Positions 36,721 to 46,119 of a stretch of 64,000 bases of DNA are shown one piece after another. The notes beneath the pieces were generated by a model. The model saw only the letters and a list, made by a program, of their open reading frames with translations, did not search any database and was not told where the DNA came from. Source of the stretch: Nostoc punctiforme NIES-2108 (lineage in GTDB: Bacteria > Cyanobacteriota > Cyanobacteriia > Cyanobacteriales > Nostocaceae); contig LXQE01000147.1 in NCBI GenBank assembly GCA_003326195.1, positions 186,001-250,000 of the forward strand, written 5' to 3'. The position numbers were made by a program, and so were the translations under genes. The stretch's first letter is position 1. Each line of letters begins with the position of its first letter.

Positions 36721-37632
36721 CTATTTTTCGATTGTTTGGTTCAGTAACTCCATTACTTGGTTACACCAGGCTAGCCAATGTGTTTCGTAACTAATGCCAT
36801 TTAAGAGAGTTAAATACTGAAATTTGCCTGATTCTGGCAGTTCTTGCGGATTCCGAAAGTAACGCTGTTCTAGGTTATGGTACGTAGACAATTTTTTTTG
36901 ATGGGCTTTTTGGTGATTTTCTAGCTCTGCCAAGATAATTTCCTTAGGAACAATATGGCCAGCAAAAATTTTAACGAGTAAATCATCTTTAATTGGTGTG
37001 GGTTCACAAGGTTGAGCAATCCACTCTTTGAGGTGCTGTTCTCCCAAGCCTGTAACGCTGTAGAGCCTTTTATCTGGCCGTCCTGCTTGAAGAATGGACT
37101 CAGAACTGATCCAGTCTCGATCTTCTAGCTTCGACAGCTCCCGATAAATCTGCTGGTGACTCGCTGACCAGAAAAAGCCTACAGAGCCATCGAATCGTTT
37201 TGCTAAATCATACCCGCTACAGGATGCGTCAACCAGAGCCGCTAAGATTGCGTGCGCTAATTTGCTACCTTGTATTTTTATCGGGCTTGTACTTTGGTTG
37301 GCTTTGTGAAGATAAGAAAAAAGTGTATTGCTTGATGGTAGTTGTTCGTTTAGCTTTGGCTTGAGTGCATAAATCAACTTGGCTTCAAGAGTTTTCAGAA
37401 TGGAAGGTTCTACGCATTGTAGCCAAGCTAACTTGACATTTCCCAAATCAATGAGTTCTTTAAATCTATGATGTGATATCCAACGACCTGCAAGATCAGC
37501 AGTTCTGCCTATGTAGAGAATTTCCCCAGAACCAGAAATCGCAAAATATATGGCTGGACAGTCAGGGAGATCAGCTTTTTTCTCCAATGGAAGCGAGGGT
37601 AGTTTCAGGGGATCAATTGCCGTTAAATCCAT
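36721..37632 (-). CDS. GIY-YIG nuclease domain fused to PadR-type regulator
   Basis: The 303-residue protein joins two unrelated domains. Residues 22-98 are a compact GIY-YIG module: AIY (27-29), LYIG (39-42), arginines R43 and R50, the metal-binding E83 in EAKLIYALKP and N95. Residues 124-205 are a PadR winged helix (LAHAILAALVDASCSGYDLAKRF ... QIYRELSKLEDRDWIS ... GRPDKRLYSVTGLG), followed by the helical C-terminal domain used for dimerisation. All catalytic positions seem present, so it may cut or nick DNA near its binding site, or the domain may only bind DNA. No partner gene is adjacent. Confidence 0.88.
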   Translation of the reverse strand: MDLTAIDPLKLPSLPLEKKADLPDCPAIYFAISGSGEILYIGRTADLAGRWISHHRFKELIDLGNVKLAWLQCVEPSILKTLEAKLIYALKPKLNEQLPSSNTLFSYLHKANQSTSPIKIQGSKLAHAILAALVDASCSGYDLAKRFDGSVGFFWSASHQQIYRELSKLEDRDWISSESILQAGRPDKRLYSVTGLGEQHLKEWIAQPCEPTPIKDDLLVKIFAGHIVPKEIILAELENHQKAHQKKLSTYHNLEQRYFRNPQELPESGKFQYLTLLNGISYETHWLAWCNQVMELLNQTIEK

Positions 37633-37704
37633 TTTCTCCTAGTTCCAGTGACTTCTATAGCCATCACTAATAAGACCCCACTGAATTCTTACTTCAGTAG
37701 CTTC

Positions 37705-37735
37705 AAATCATCCGGGATCGAATCCCGGATGATTT
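37705..37735. terminator. Perfect 14-bp hairpin
   Basis: AAATCATCCGGGAT pairs perfectly with ATCCCGGATGATTT around a CGA loop. It lies between two minus-strand genes, 48 bp after the BioD/DRTGG gene, and probably ends that transcript. There is no tRNA-like structure here. Confidence 0.65.
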
Positions 37736-37782
37736 ACTCCTTCTGTCTCCTGCCTTCTGCCTCCTTCAATACACTCATGAAT

Positions 37783-38877
37783 CTAAGACAATGCCGCTGC
37801 GGGAGTTAAACCTAGTTTGGATAACAAGCGGTCAATGTCAAAATGCTCGGACATCAACTGACGAATATACTGAACCTTAATCGGCTCGTGGACACGGACT
37901 TGACCAAAAGTGCGGTCAACAATTCCGACAGTAGTTAGGGTATCTAAGTCAACAGACAAAATGGGTATTTCTAGTTCTTCAGCGCGACTGAGAATGAACG
38001 GTGGGGGTGGTAGTTGCCCAGTGAGAATTAAACATTGGGTAGAAGTTTCTAAAGCCGCTTGCTGAATTTCCACCCGATCGCCTCCTGTCACCACTGCCAT
38101 ATTCCGGCGTTTGCGGAAATATTTCACAGCTGAATTGACATTCATCGCTCCAATTGCCAGACTTTCTACCAACAAATCCATGCGATCGTTGCGACAGAGA
38201 ACATCAGCCTTTAACTGCTTGACTAGTTCGCCAACACTCACACTGCGGAGCAAATCGCTGTTTGGCAGCATTGCTAGCACCGGAATACCCTGCTGTTCCA
38301 AAAATGGTAGCACGAGAGTTTCAACTGCTTCTAGTTCGGTGACAGGGATATCATTGATCACAGCTCCAATCAAGCGATCGCCCAGACGCTGTTTAGCAGC
38401 CAATAGTGCCTCAACCGAAAGCAAGGATTTATAGCGGCTTACTAACAGCACGCCAGCATCCAATACTTCAGCCATTTGCAGTAAAGACAAGTCAAACAAA
38501 TTGCCTTCGGACAAATCACCAGGCCCTTCCAGTAACACCAAATCTCCTTGAGACTTATGTAAATATTGCTGTATTAGGGACTGCTGATAATCGGTTTTGT
38601 CTTCCCCCCGTAAGCGCTTTTGCACATTTGGTTCATCCAAAGCCAGCATTGTAGGTGCAACGCGGTTTTCCGGCAAATTGAGGCTAAGAGCGATGAACTG
38701 GACATCTTCTTCAATTACGGTTCCACTAGACGAATTGAAAGACGTACCAAGTGGTTTACCGTAGCTAATATCCAGACCTTTTTGCTGTAGCTGATGAGAC
38801 AAACCCAGAACAGTTGCAGATTTACCGCTGTAATTCTCGGTTGATCCAATCAGCAAATATTTAGGGGATTTTGGCAC
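37783..38877 (-). CDS. BioD-like/DRTGG phosphotransacetylase-family protein
   Basis: A 364-residue protein with an N-terminal P-loop domain of the dethiobiotin-synthetase type (YLLIGSTENYSGKSATVLGLS, LVLLEGPGDLSEG) and a C-terminal DRTGG domain (about 215-330, including VVTGGDRVEIQQAALETSTQCLILTG). This is the regulatory N-terminal half of long phosphotransacetylases without the catalytic PTA domain. The phosphate loop is degenerate (TENYSGKS) but keeps the lysine. Its role is unknown; a nucleotide-sensing function is likely. Confidence 0.85.
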   Translation of the reverse strand: MPKSPKYLLIGSTENYSGKSATVLGLSHQLQQKGLDISYGKPLGTSFNSSSGTVIEEDVQFIALSLNLPENRVAPTMLALDEPNVQKRLRGEDKTDYQQSLIQQYLHKSQGDLVLLEGPGDLSEGNLFDLSLLQMAEVLDAGVLLVSRYKSLLSVEALLAAKQRLGDRLIGAVINDIPVTELEAVETLVLPFLEQQGIPVLAMLPNSDLLRSVSVGELVKQLKADVLCRNDRMDLLVESLAIGAMNVNSAVKYFRKRRNMAVVTGGDRVEIQQAALETSTQCLILTGQLPPPPFILSRAEELEIPILSVDLDTLTTVGIVDRTFGQVRVHEPIKVQYIRQLMSEHFDIDRLLSKLGLTPAAALS

Positions 38878-39223
38878 ACATGCACTCCTAATTTCAAAAG
38901 TCAGAAGAACCCAGCTAGGTGTTTCCTAATTCTAGTTCCTTCTGGCAAAAGCCTCTCGCTCTCACAAATTAAGGTTTCCCAGAATTAGCTTCTGATTGCA
39001 CAAGCAGGAGCAAAGTTAATGGTGAAAGTTTCTGTTCGGCAAGATCGAGTTTGGAAAAACTGTATGGAGACTTGGGGTTGAGAAATCGACAATGCTAACT
39101 AGTACAACAGGGCGGAAATCAACCAATCATTCCAAATCAACGAAACCCTTATGCTGTATTGATTTTTAATTTTTAATTTTTAATTCCGCCTTGCGGTACT
39201 AGTCCACTTTCCCTGTCCATAAT
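38878..39223. other. Intergenic region
   Basis: 346 bp with a simple ATTTTTA repeat near 39160-39184 and a short TTCCGCCTTGCGG dyad. No gene seen. Confidence 0.55.
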
Positions 39224-39640
39224 TCAGAGCATTCTAAGTCCAAGAAAGCTGTTATGGATTTTTGCAATTGCGAAAACCATAGCCATTATCTCATCCGTTG
39301 GCGGTCTTCGTTCTAAAACACACCACTGTGTAGCAACGTAAAGACTTTGAACTGCGGTAAGTTTATAATCTTTCACCAGCGGCTCCAATCATAGCCAAAA
39401 AAACCATTACTGATGAGATTTGCATGACATTCATGCAAAATCGGAATTTCCCATTGCCTACGTAAATCAGTCTCCCACCAATGCACCATCACATACGCAA
39501 GATCGCTTACTCCCAGCCAGGTAGTTAAAGACCAATCACACGGTTGGCGATCAATGAGATAGATTTTACCATTTGCATTCAAGGGAGACAGGATATTACC
39601 AGGGTTGAGATCGCCATGAATCAGCGTAAAGCCAGATTAT
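39224..39640 (-). pseudogene. Decayed aminoglycoside/choline-kinase-type phosphotransferase
   Basis: The minus strand reads GFTLIHGDLNPGNILSPLNA, the catalytic HGDxNxGN motif, then the metal-binding LIDRQPCDW and a WETDLRRQWEIP helix. A stop (TGA) follows GYDWSRW near 39374, but shifting one frame restores LVKDYKLTAVQSLYVATQWC and a tail ending at a TGA at 39224-39226. The N-terminal half is missing: a stop lies directly upstream of the HGD segment. So the gene is truncated and frameshifted. Confidence 0.85.
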
Positions 39641-39710
39641 CATTACCAAGTACTGCGATCACCTACGTTAAATTGGAAGCGATCGCAGACAAAATCATTC
39701 AATAGTTTCC

Positions 39711-40088
39711 TTACAAACCCAACACCTGCATTGATTTTTCAAGTACTTCTTTGGGGCGAAATGGTTTAGTTAGATATAAATCTGCACCAACCTCAATTCC
39801 TTTTTGTTTATCAAATTCTTGTCCCTTCGCTGTCAAAATTATAATGTAGATATCAGTCATTTGTAGGTCGTGTTTTACAATATGGCAGACTTGTAGACCA
39901 TTCATTTTTGGCATCATCACATCAAGAAAAACCAGGTTTGGTTTTTCAGTTTTAATAGTTTCGAGAGCTTCTTCTCCATTTCTAGCAGTTAGAAGTTCAA
40001 CACCCTCATCTTCTAATGCTTCTAAGGCTTGTTCCATCAAAATTAAGATATTGGGTTCATCGTCAACAATTAGAATTTTCTGGATCAT
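39711..40088 (-). CDS. CheY-like response regulator
   Basis: A 125-residue single REC domain. The acidic pair is in ILIVDDEPN, the phospho-acceptor aspartate is in VFLDVMMPKMNG (about residue 57), the threonine switch is in IIILTAKG and the lysine in LYLTKPFRP. There is no output domain, so it acts by protein contact or in a phosphorelay. It is the last gene of a minus-strand cluster with two histidine kinases and is likely their partner. Confidence 0.93.
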   Translation of the reverse strand: MIQKILIVDDEPNILILMEQALEALEDEGVELLTARNGEEALETIKTEKPNLVFLDVMMPKMNGLQVCHIVKHDLQMTDIYIIILTAKGQEFDKQKGIEVGADLYLTKPFRPKEVLEKSMQVLGL

Positions 40089-40194
40089 AGGGATTGGTGA
40101 TTGAAGATGTGCGAAGTGGGGATTGGGTATTGGGAATTCAAGATTGGGGATTAGAATAATTCTTTACCATTCCCCAGTCTCCAATCCCTAGCAA

Positions 40195-43100
40195 TTACTG
40201 TTCAGACAACATAATAAAAAATACATTTTCCAACTCCTTCTCAAACCGTAGGGTTTTCACCAAATCGGCTTCTTGAGAGAAGATAGAATCGATGATGATC
40301 ATGTCAGGTTTGGCTGACAAGGCTTTATAAATGCATTCTTGTGGATCGGAGGCTTCAATCACACTGTATCCCTGAGTTTGCAGTACATCTGATAGGGTTT
40401 TTAAGGCTGATGCATTTTTATCTACAACCAATACCTTTTTACTAGAAGTGCCTTGGTAAAGCAGTGAGCCAATTTCGTTGAGGAGTTTTTCTGTGTCAAT
40501 GGGCTTGGTAAGATAGCGATCAATGCCAATGTGGTAGCCGCGTTCTTTGTTTTCAATAATCGACAGAATGATAATCGGAATGTCTGCGGTCTGAGGATCG
40601 TTTTTAAGAACAGCTGCCACATCGAAGCCGTTGATTTGGGGCATCATCACGTCTAAGAGAATCAGATCGGGACGGGATATTTTGATTTGATGAATTGCAT
40701 CCATACCATCCTTTCCTTCGCGAACATTGTAGCCTTCGTTTTCCAGTTGTTGGCGGAGCAGTTCCCGAATGTTAGCGTCATCATCTACAACCAAAATGGT
40801 TTTACGGTTTTGGTTCAGCACAGTGTTTTTGGTGATGACGTGTTCTTTGAGTTGTTTGACTAGCGTATCCAAATTTAGATTAGCAGTGGTTTTTTGATCG
40901 CTGGCGTAGGTGGGAATGATGAACGAGAATACGCTGCCCTTACCTGCTTCACTCTCAACCCAGATTCTACCGCCGTGATGATCGACGATTTGTTTACAGA
41001 TGGGCAGTCCTAATCCTGTGCCTTTGGGTTTGTCGGTGAGAGTGTCGCCAACTTGACGGAATTTCTCGAATACTTTCGGTTGGTCTTCAGGTGCAATCCC
41101 AATGCCTGTGTCGATGACGCTGATGCAAACACCGTCATTTCCTTGTTTGACGCGACAGGTAACACAACCAGATTCGGTAAACTTAACGGCATTAGAAATC
41201 AGGTTGATTAAAACTTGCAGCAGACGGTTGCGATCGCCTACTATCTGAGGCAGTCCAGGTTCAATCTCGCTGACTAACTGCAAGCCATTGCTTTCAAATA
41301 ACCCGGCGGTAGAATTAGTTGCCCAATCCAGTAATTCGCTAGGATCGAGGGGCTGCATCTGCCATTCCACCTTACCTGCTTCCATTTTGGCGATGTCCAG
41401 GACATCGTTAATCAAAGATGTGAGCCGTTCTGCTTCCGACACAATAATGTTGAGATTGTCAGCCACCCGCTTAATCGTTTTCTGAAGCTTGCGGTCTTCG
41501 GTAGCAAGCATTGGGAACACATCGGTTTCTAGCTTTTCTTGAATGATGGACGCAAAACCCAGGACAGAAGTCAGTGGCGTCCGCAGCTCATGGGAAACTG
41601 TTGAGATGAAATCAGTCTTCATCTGGTCGATTTCCTTTTCTGCTGTCACATCTCGAATCAGTAGTGCCGAACCGAAGCAGGCAGCGGGTTCTGAATCTGC
41701 CGTCTTTTTGAAAATGGCGGTTGCTACTGCTTGACCAATGCGTTCTTTAGTCAATGCAACTTCGGCAGAGAACACCTCACCGGGATGGGACTGAGTTCGT
41801 GCAACCAGGTCTGCTAAACCAGGTATCGGCAATTCTCGGTAGTGACCGTTGACGGCGTTAGCTGTCAATTCATACATAGCTAAAAAGGCAGGATTGAAGT
41901 GGGTGATTTGTCCTGTAGTATCTGCCACTAACAAACCATCAGCTAAGTTATCTAAAATGGCATTTAATCCCTGCGCTTCTGCTAAGGTATTTTGCAAGGC
42001 AGCCGTCCGCTCAACAACTCTGGCTTCCAGTTCTTGATTCAGTTGCCGTAAAGCAATTTCTGCTTGTTTACGGGCAGTGATGTCAGTATTGATTTCTAGC
42101 ATGGCGCAGGGTTGACCGGATAAATCTCGTTGCAAAGTCCAGCGGCTCTGAACGGTGATCGGTCTGCCATCGCGCGTGATGTGTTCCAGTTCTCCTTCCC
42201 AAGTGCCCTCCTGTAGAAACTCTGATAGAATTTCTTCTAAAGGTTTTGGAAAGGTTGATTTGAGAAATGCGTGAATGCATTGGTCTTTCACTTCCTCCCG
42301 CGTCCAACCGTAGAGTCTTTCGGCACCCTGATTCCAGTGAGAGATTTTGTCACTCATGTCGCGGACGATGATGGCATCGCTGGAATGATTCAACATATCC
42401 AATAAACGTTGATTTTCAGCTTCTGCCAGCTTGCGATCGTGGATATCAGTACAGGTACCAATCCATTCCCGAATGCTGCCGTCTTCTTCCAAGACGGGGG
42501 CACCACAGACCCAAAAGTAGCGGTATGTGCCATCTTTACCATGCAACCGATATTCGGTTTGGTAGATACCTCGGTTTGCCACAGCAGCATTCCAGACTTC
42601 TGTAGAGTTGGCACGGTCATCGGGGTGAATTGGATCGATCCAGCCCCAACCTTCTACTTCAGCTTCGCTCTGCCCCGTATAGTCCATCCATGTGAGCATT
42701 TCACTACTTATTCCCAGCCCTTCCGGGGTAGCTCCCCAGACGATCTGTGAAGTAGCAGTTACTAATGAGCGATATCGTTCTTTAAGACGCTGATTTTCGG
42801 CTTCTGCCAGCTTGCGCTCATGAATATCGGTGCAGGTGCCAATCCACTCCCGGACGCTGCCATCTTCTTCTATAACGGGCGCACCCCAGACCCAAAAGTA
42901 GCGATAGTTGCCATCCTTGCCACGAATTCGGTATTCAATTTGATACATACTCAGGTTTGCCACGGCAGCACTCCAGACTTCTCCGGTATAGGCGCGATCG
43001 TCAGGATGAACGGCATCAATCCAGCCCCCATTTTCTGCTTCAGCTAGACTTTGACCTGTATAGGCTATCCAGCTTGCCAGTTCAAAGCAAATTCCCTCTG

Positions 43101-43566
43101 GTGTGCTTACCCAGACAATTTGTGTATTAGCTGTCACCAGAGAACGGTATCGGGCTTCACTCTGTTTCAGTATTTGTTCAGTATCTTGGCGTTCCTGCTG
43201 GACGCGTCGAAGGTAGCTGATGTCCTCTACACTACACCAGATCAGTCGCTCTCCATCTTTCTCAATCATCTGTCCAGAAATCCTCACCGGAACCAGATGC
43301 CCGTCTTTGTGGATTAACTCCTTTTCAGATGGGCCGTAGCGACCAGTTTGCTCTAGTTTGTCTAGGGTAGCTTGGTCAGTGACGGCATAGTTTTCAGGAG
43401 TAATCTGGCGATCGCCCAGATTAAGGATTTCTGAAACAGTTCGCCCCAAAATGTCAGCATAGGCAGGGTTGATGCTAATTAGCGTCCCATCTATTCGGCA
43501 CAGTACCAGCCCAACGGGACATTGTTCAAATAGCTGACTGTTGTATTCATCAAGTTGGTTAAACAT
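40195..43566 (-). CDS. Hybrid histidine kinase, five PAS domains and two REC domains
   Basis: The 1123-residue protein has five PAS/PAC modules (about 1-120, 130-255, 265-390, 390-510, 535-655); the second and third are near copies, each with an HPDDRA and FWVxGAPVxEEDGSxREWIGTCTDIH stretch. A HisKA domain with ISTVSHELRTPLTSVLGFA, an ATPase domain with N, G1 (DTGIGI) and G2 (GTGLGLPICKQIV) boxes, and a full REC (LLDVMMPQINGF) follow. A last REC (KKVLVVDKNASALK ... IIIDSIFS) stops after about 80 residues, before the conserved lysine. Hydrophobic helices are absent, so it is cytoplasmic. The gap to the upstream kinase gene is 13 bp. Confidence 0.93.
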   Translation of the reverse strand: MFNQLDEYNSQLFEQCPVGLVLCRIDGTLISINPAYADILGRTVSEILNLGDRQITPENYAVTDQATLDKLEQTGRYGPSEKELIHKDGHLVPVRISGQMIEKDGERLIWCSVEDISYLRRVQQERQDTEQILKQSEARYRSLVTANTQIVWVSTPEGICFELASWIAYTGQSLAEAENGGWIDAVHPDDRAYTGEVWSAAVANLSMYQIEYRIRGKDGNYRYFWVWGAPVIEEDGSVREWIGTCTDIHERKLAEAENQRLKERYRSLVTATSQIVWGATPEGLGISSEMLTWMDYTGQSEAEVEGWGWIDPIHPDDRANSTEVWNAAVANRGIYQTEYRLHGKDGTYRYFWVCGAPVLEEDGSIREWIGTCTDIHDRKLAEAENQRLLDMLNHSSDAIIVRDMSDKISHWNQGAERLYGWTREEVKDQCIHAFLKSTFPKPLEEILSEFLQEGTWEGELEHITRDGRPITVQSRWTLQRDLSGQPCAMLEINTDITARKQAEIALRQLNQELEARVVERTAALQNTLAEAQGLNAILDNLADGLLVADTTGQITHFNPAFLAMYELTANAVNGHYRELPIPGLADLVARTQSHPGEVFSAEVALTKERIGQAVATAIFKKTADSEPAACFGSALLIRDVTAEKEIDQMKTDFISTVSHELRTPLTSVLGFASIIQEKLETDVFPMLATEDRKLQKTIKRVADNLNIIVSEAERLTSLINDVLDIAKMEAGKVEWQMQPLDPSELLDWATNSTAGLFESNGLQLVSEIEPGLPQIVGDRNRLLQVLINLISNAVKFTESGCVTCRVKQGNDGVCISVIDTGIGIAPEDQPKVFEKFRQVGDTLTDKPKGTGLGLPICKQIVDHHGGRIWVESEAGKGSVFSFIIPTYASDQKTTANLNLDTLVKQLKEHVITKNTVLNQNRKTILVVDDDANIRELLRQQLENEGYNVREGKDGMDAIHQIKISRPDLILLDVMMPQINGFDVAAVLKNDPQTADIPIIILSIIENKERGYHIGIDRYLTKPIDTEKLLNEIGSLLYQGTSSKKVLVVDKNASALKTLSDVLQTQGYSVIEASDPQECIYKALSAKPDMIIIDSIFSQEADLVKTLRFEKELENVFFIMLSEQ

Positions 43567-43579
43567 GGTTGAGGTTTCT

Positions 43580-45571
43580 TTAGTGGCGTATTTGAGTAGG
43601 GTTAGAACAACAGAACCAAGACAACAAAGTGGCGTAAAGCTTTAACGAAATTGGGTGGCGTTGGAACATCTGGTAAATTTGATCGGGTGAAGCACTTTCT
43701 ACATCTGGACTGTGCTGTGAAAGTCGCTGGATCAGTTGAGTATGGCGGATCAGTAGATCCGTCGGTTTGAGGATTGGAACAGTTGATGAAATGAAACCGT
43801 CGGTATCGGGAGTCGGCGATGATTTCGTTGTGGGAGTTGGCAAGGCAGAGGTGCTATTTTGTTCTTCAGGAGCGTCTGCCAATGCACAATTTATTGGAAT
43901 CTGAATCCAAAATTCTGTCCCTTCACTCGGTTGAGAACGACACTTAAGCATTCCCCCATGTTTGTCTACAATAATTTGGTAGCTGATTGCCATGCCTAAC
44001 CCCGTTCCCTTCCCAACATCTTTCGTGGTGAAGAAGGGATCGTAAATGCGGCGAATTACCTCCTCCTTCATGCCTGGGCCGTTGTCGGCAATGCGAATTA
44101 CAACCCACTGCTGGTCAATGGCTATGGTACGAATAGTGATTTGGGGATTGGGGGTTGGGGATTGAGGATTATTTTTGAGTCTCCAATTTTCCATGCTTTC
44201 TTCTAAAGCATCAATGGCATTTGCCAGGATGTTCATAAACACCTGATTCAATTGTCCGGGATAGCATTGAATCAGAGGAAGTGTTGCATAGTCTTTAACA
44301 ATTTCAATTGCCGGACGATGAACATCTGCTTTCAGACGATGATGAAGAATCATTAGCGTTCCATCGATGCCGTCGTGGATGTTCACGGCTTTCATTTCAG
44401 CTTCATCATGCCGGGAGAAGTTTTTCAAGGATTGGACAATTTCGACGATGCGACCTGTGCCCAGTTTCATCGAATTTACCAGTTTAGGGAAATCCTGCAT
44501 GATAAATTCTAGGTCTATATTGTCTAACTCTGATTCCAGTTCTGGAGGAGCAACAGGTAGAAATTTCTGATACTTTTCCAATAGGTGTAACAAGTCTTGG
44601 GCGTATTCGGCAACATACTTTAAATTGCCGCAAATAAAGTTAACCGGGTTGTTGATTTCGTGGGCAACTCCGGCAATAAGTTGCCCGAGACTGGACATTT
44701 TTTCGCTTTGGATTAACTGAGTTTGGGCTAATTGCAACTCATGGAGAGCTTGCTGAAGCTTCTGTGTCTGAGCTTTTGCCTGGAGAGCTGCTTGAATGCT
44801 TTGCTCGTAAAGCACAGCTTTTTCAATAGCGATCGCTGTTTGAGAGGCAAAGATACTCACCAGTTTCAGGTGTTCAGCCTTGTATGAGTCAGTTTTGGGC
44901 GTTCCAATTGCGATCGCTCCCAGTACCCGCTCTTTGGCTCGTAACGGTACACAAATCATTGCACTAACGTTTTTTTGCCCCTCTAATCGCGGATCGGCTT
45001 GCACATCATTGACGAGTTCTGCCCGGTTGGATTGCACAATGTTGCCGATAATTCCCTTACCCGGTTCTGGCTGATTGTGGTCAAAAAATACTCCAAATTC
45101 GGCAATGATTTCAAACGCAGTTGCATCTGAACTCAAAAGCAGAATCATCCCCGCAGATGATTCAATTAATTGACTCAATTCTTGAAGCACAAGTTGGGCA
45201 ATCTGTCGCGTATCTAAACTTGTTGTCAGTTGAGTCGAGATATCGTCAAACAAATCAATTTCCTGATATCGCTCTAGCAATTCTTTGGCGAGTACTTTCT
45301 TCTCAGCTTCCTGCTTTGCCAGAAATGAGAGCAAATTTGCAAGTAGAGTTGCCTGTTCTTGCCCAACAACCCAACCGATAATTTCTCCTGAAACCTCGAT
45401 TGGATATCGATTTTCTCCAGTTTGCTCCCCAATGCTAATCAGTTTCGTACCGTCTACCAGTTCAACATCAATCGCGATGTTGAACTGGTAGACTAAGTTA
45501 TGAATAAGAGATGGCAACTCTTTTTTGTTGAGCATCTTTCTGAGGCTAACTGCGGGCATGAAACACCTCAT
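43580..45571 (-). CDS. GAF-domain sensor histidine kinase
   Basis: The 663-residue protein has an N-terminal region of about 100 residues (a sensory fold of unknown type), a GAF domain (about 115-265) and a HisKA/HATPase core with QLIAGVAHEINNPVNFI, a NAIDAL N-box, DNGPGM and GTGLGMAISYQII. The histidine kinase is of the group with HEINNP rather than HELRTP H-boxes. Near residues 465-480 the protein contains NNPQSPTPNPQIT, encoded by an intergenic-type tandem repeat. A C-terminal 100-residue tail is low complexity. It leads the two-component cluster. Confidence 0.92.
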   Translation of the reverse strand: MRCFMPAVSLRKMLNKKELPSLIHNLVYQFNIAIDVELVDGTKLISIGEQTGENRYPIEVSGEIIGWVVGQEQATLLANLLSFLAKQEAEKKVLAKELLERYQEIDLFDDISTQLTTSLDTRQIAQLVLQELSQLIESSAGMILLLSSDATAFEIIAEFGVFFDHNQPEPGKGIIGNIVQSNRAELVNDVQADPRLEGQKNVSAMICVPLRAKERVLGAIAIGTPKTDSYKAEHLKLVSIFASQTAIAIEKAVLYEQSIQAALQAKAQTQKLQQALHELQLAQTQLIQSEKMSSLGQLIAGVAHEINNPVNFICGNLKYVAEYAQDLLHLLEKYQKFLPVAPPELESELDNIDLEFIMQDFPKLVNSMKLGTGRIVEIVQSLKNFSRHDEAEMKAVNIHDGIDGTLMILHHRLKADVHRPAIEIVKDYATLPLIQCYPGQLNQVFMNILANAIDALEESMENWRLKNNPQSPTPNPQITIRTIAIDQQWVVIRIADNGPGMKEEVIRRIYDPFFTTKDVGKGTGLGMAISYQIIVDKHGGMLKCRSQPSEGTEFWIQIPINCALADAPEEQNSTSALPTPTTKSSPTPDTDGFISSTVPILKPTDLLIRHTQLIQRLSQHSPDVESASPDQIYQMFQRHPISLKLYATLLSWFCCSNPTQIRH
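44132..44176. repeat. Short tandem repeat inside histidine kinase gene
   Basis: GATTTGGGGATTGGGGGTTG and following GGGATTGAGGAT units lie in frame inside the ATPase domain coding region. Similar GGGATTGG strings occur between genes near 40085-40190. Confidence 0.7.
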
Positions 45572-46119
45572 CTAGAGCAGGTTGCAAATTTCTAGCAATC
45601 AGTGTTGGTTCGTTGGCGTAGTGTCTCAAAGAGAAACCTACACTGTATTGCAACCTCCTGCCACCTTCACCGTAGCTATCCGTCCCCCTTTGCATAACCA
45701 AGCTACGCCTAGCATCTCCCGAAAAGAGAGGAATTGTCATAAAAATCTAGGGATATAATAATTTACTAATTAAGACTAGTTTTCCCAAAAACATTAGCGA
45801 TATAACAGCGAAGTCGAGCGGTAGCAGATACCTTTAAACTCTGTACCAGAGGCATTCTTCCTTGTAACTCGCTTACTGTTTAATCAGTTAAAATAACTAT
45901 AAATAAAAAAATAATAGTTAGATAAAAGCATAGATTTAAGTCTATGGTAAATTCATGTCTCTTATTGCTATTCCTCATAAATTGGGAATTAGCTTTTTGA
46001 ACATATAGGTGAGCGCTATTTCGGAGAGTAGAATAATCGCCCTGAGTGTACCAAAAGAAGCTGCGATCGCAGCTTCTTTTGGTAATTTTAAAAAGTATTT
46101 AGGTAAGCGCTAGTTTTAA
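45572..46119. other. Intergenic region
   Basis: 548 bp. The stretch 45580-45740 resembles dispersed Nostoc repeat DNA (CGTAGTGTCTCAAAGAGAAA style) that opens a spurious frame. A HIP1-centred palindrome is at 46049-46084. No gene supported. Confidence 0.55.
46049..46084. terminator. 36-bp perfect palindrome centred on HIP1
   Basis: The arms TACCAAAAGAAGCTGCGA and its exact complement meet in the middle of a GCGATCGC octamer. It lies 36 bp after the stop of the fatty-acid-hydroxylase-like gene and can act as its terminator; the A/T-rich feet supply a T-run on both strands. Confidence 0.6.

Noticed and set aside
37705..37735. Possible tRNA T-arm (GATCGAATCCC)
   Set aside because: The sequence is a simple perfect hairpin with no acceptor stem or anticodon arm around it.
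45546..45740. 64-codon minus-strand frame before the GAF kinase
   Set aside because: It lies in dispersed-repeat DNA and overlaps the kinase start.
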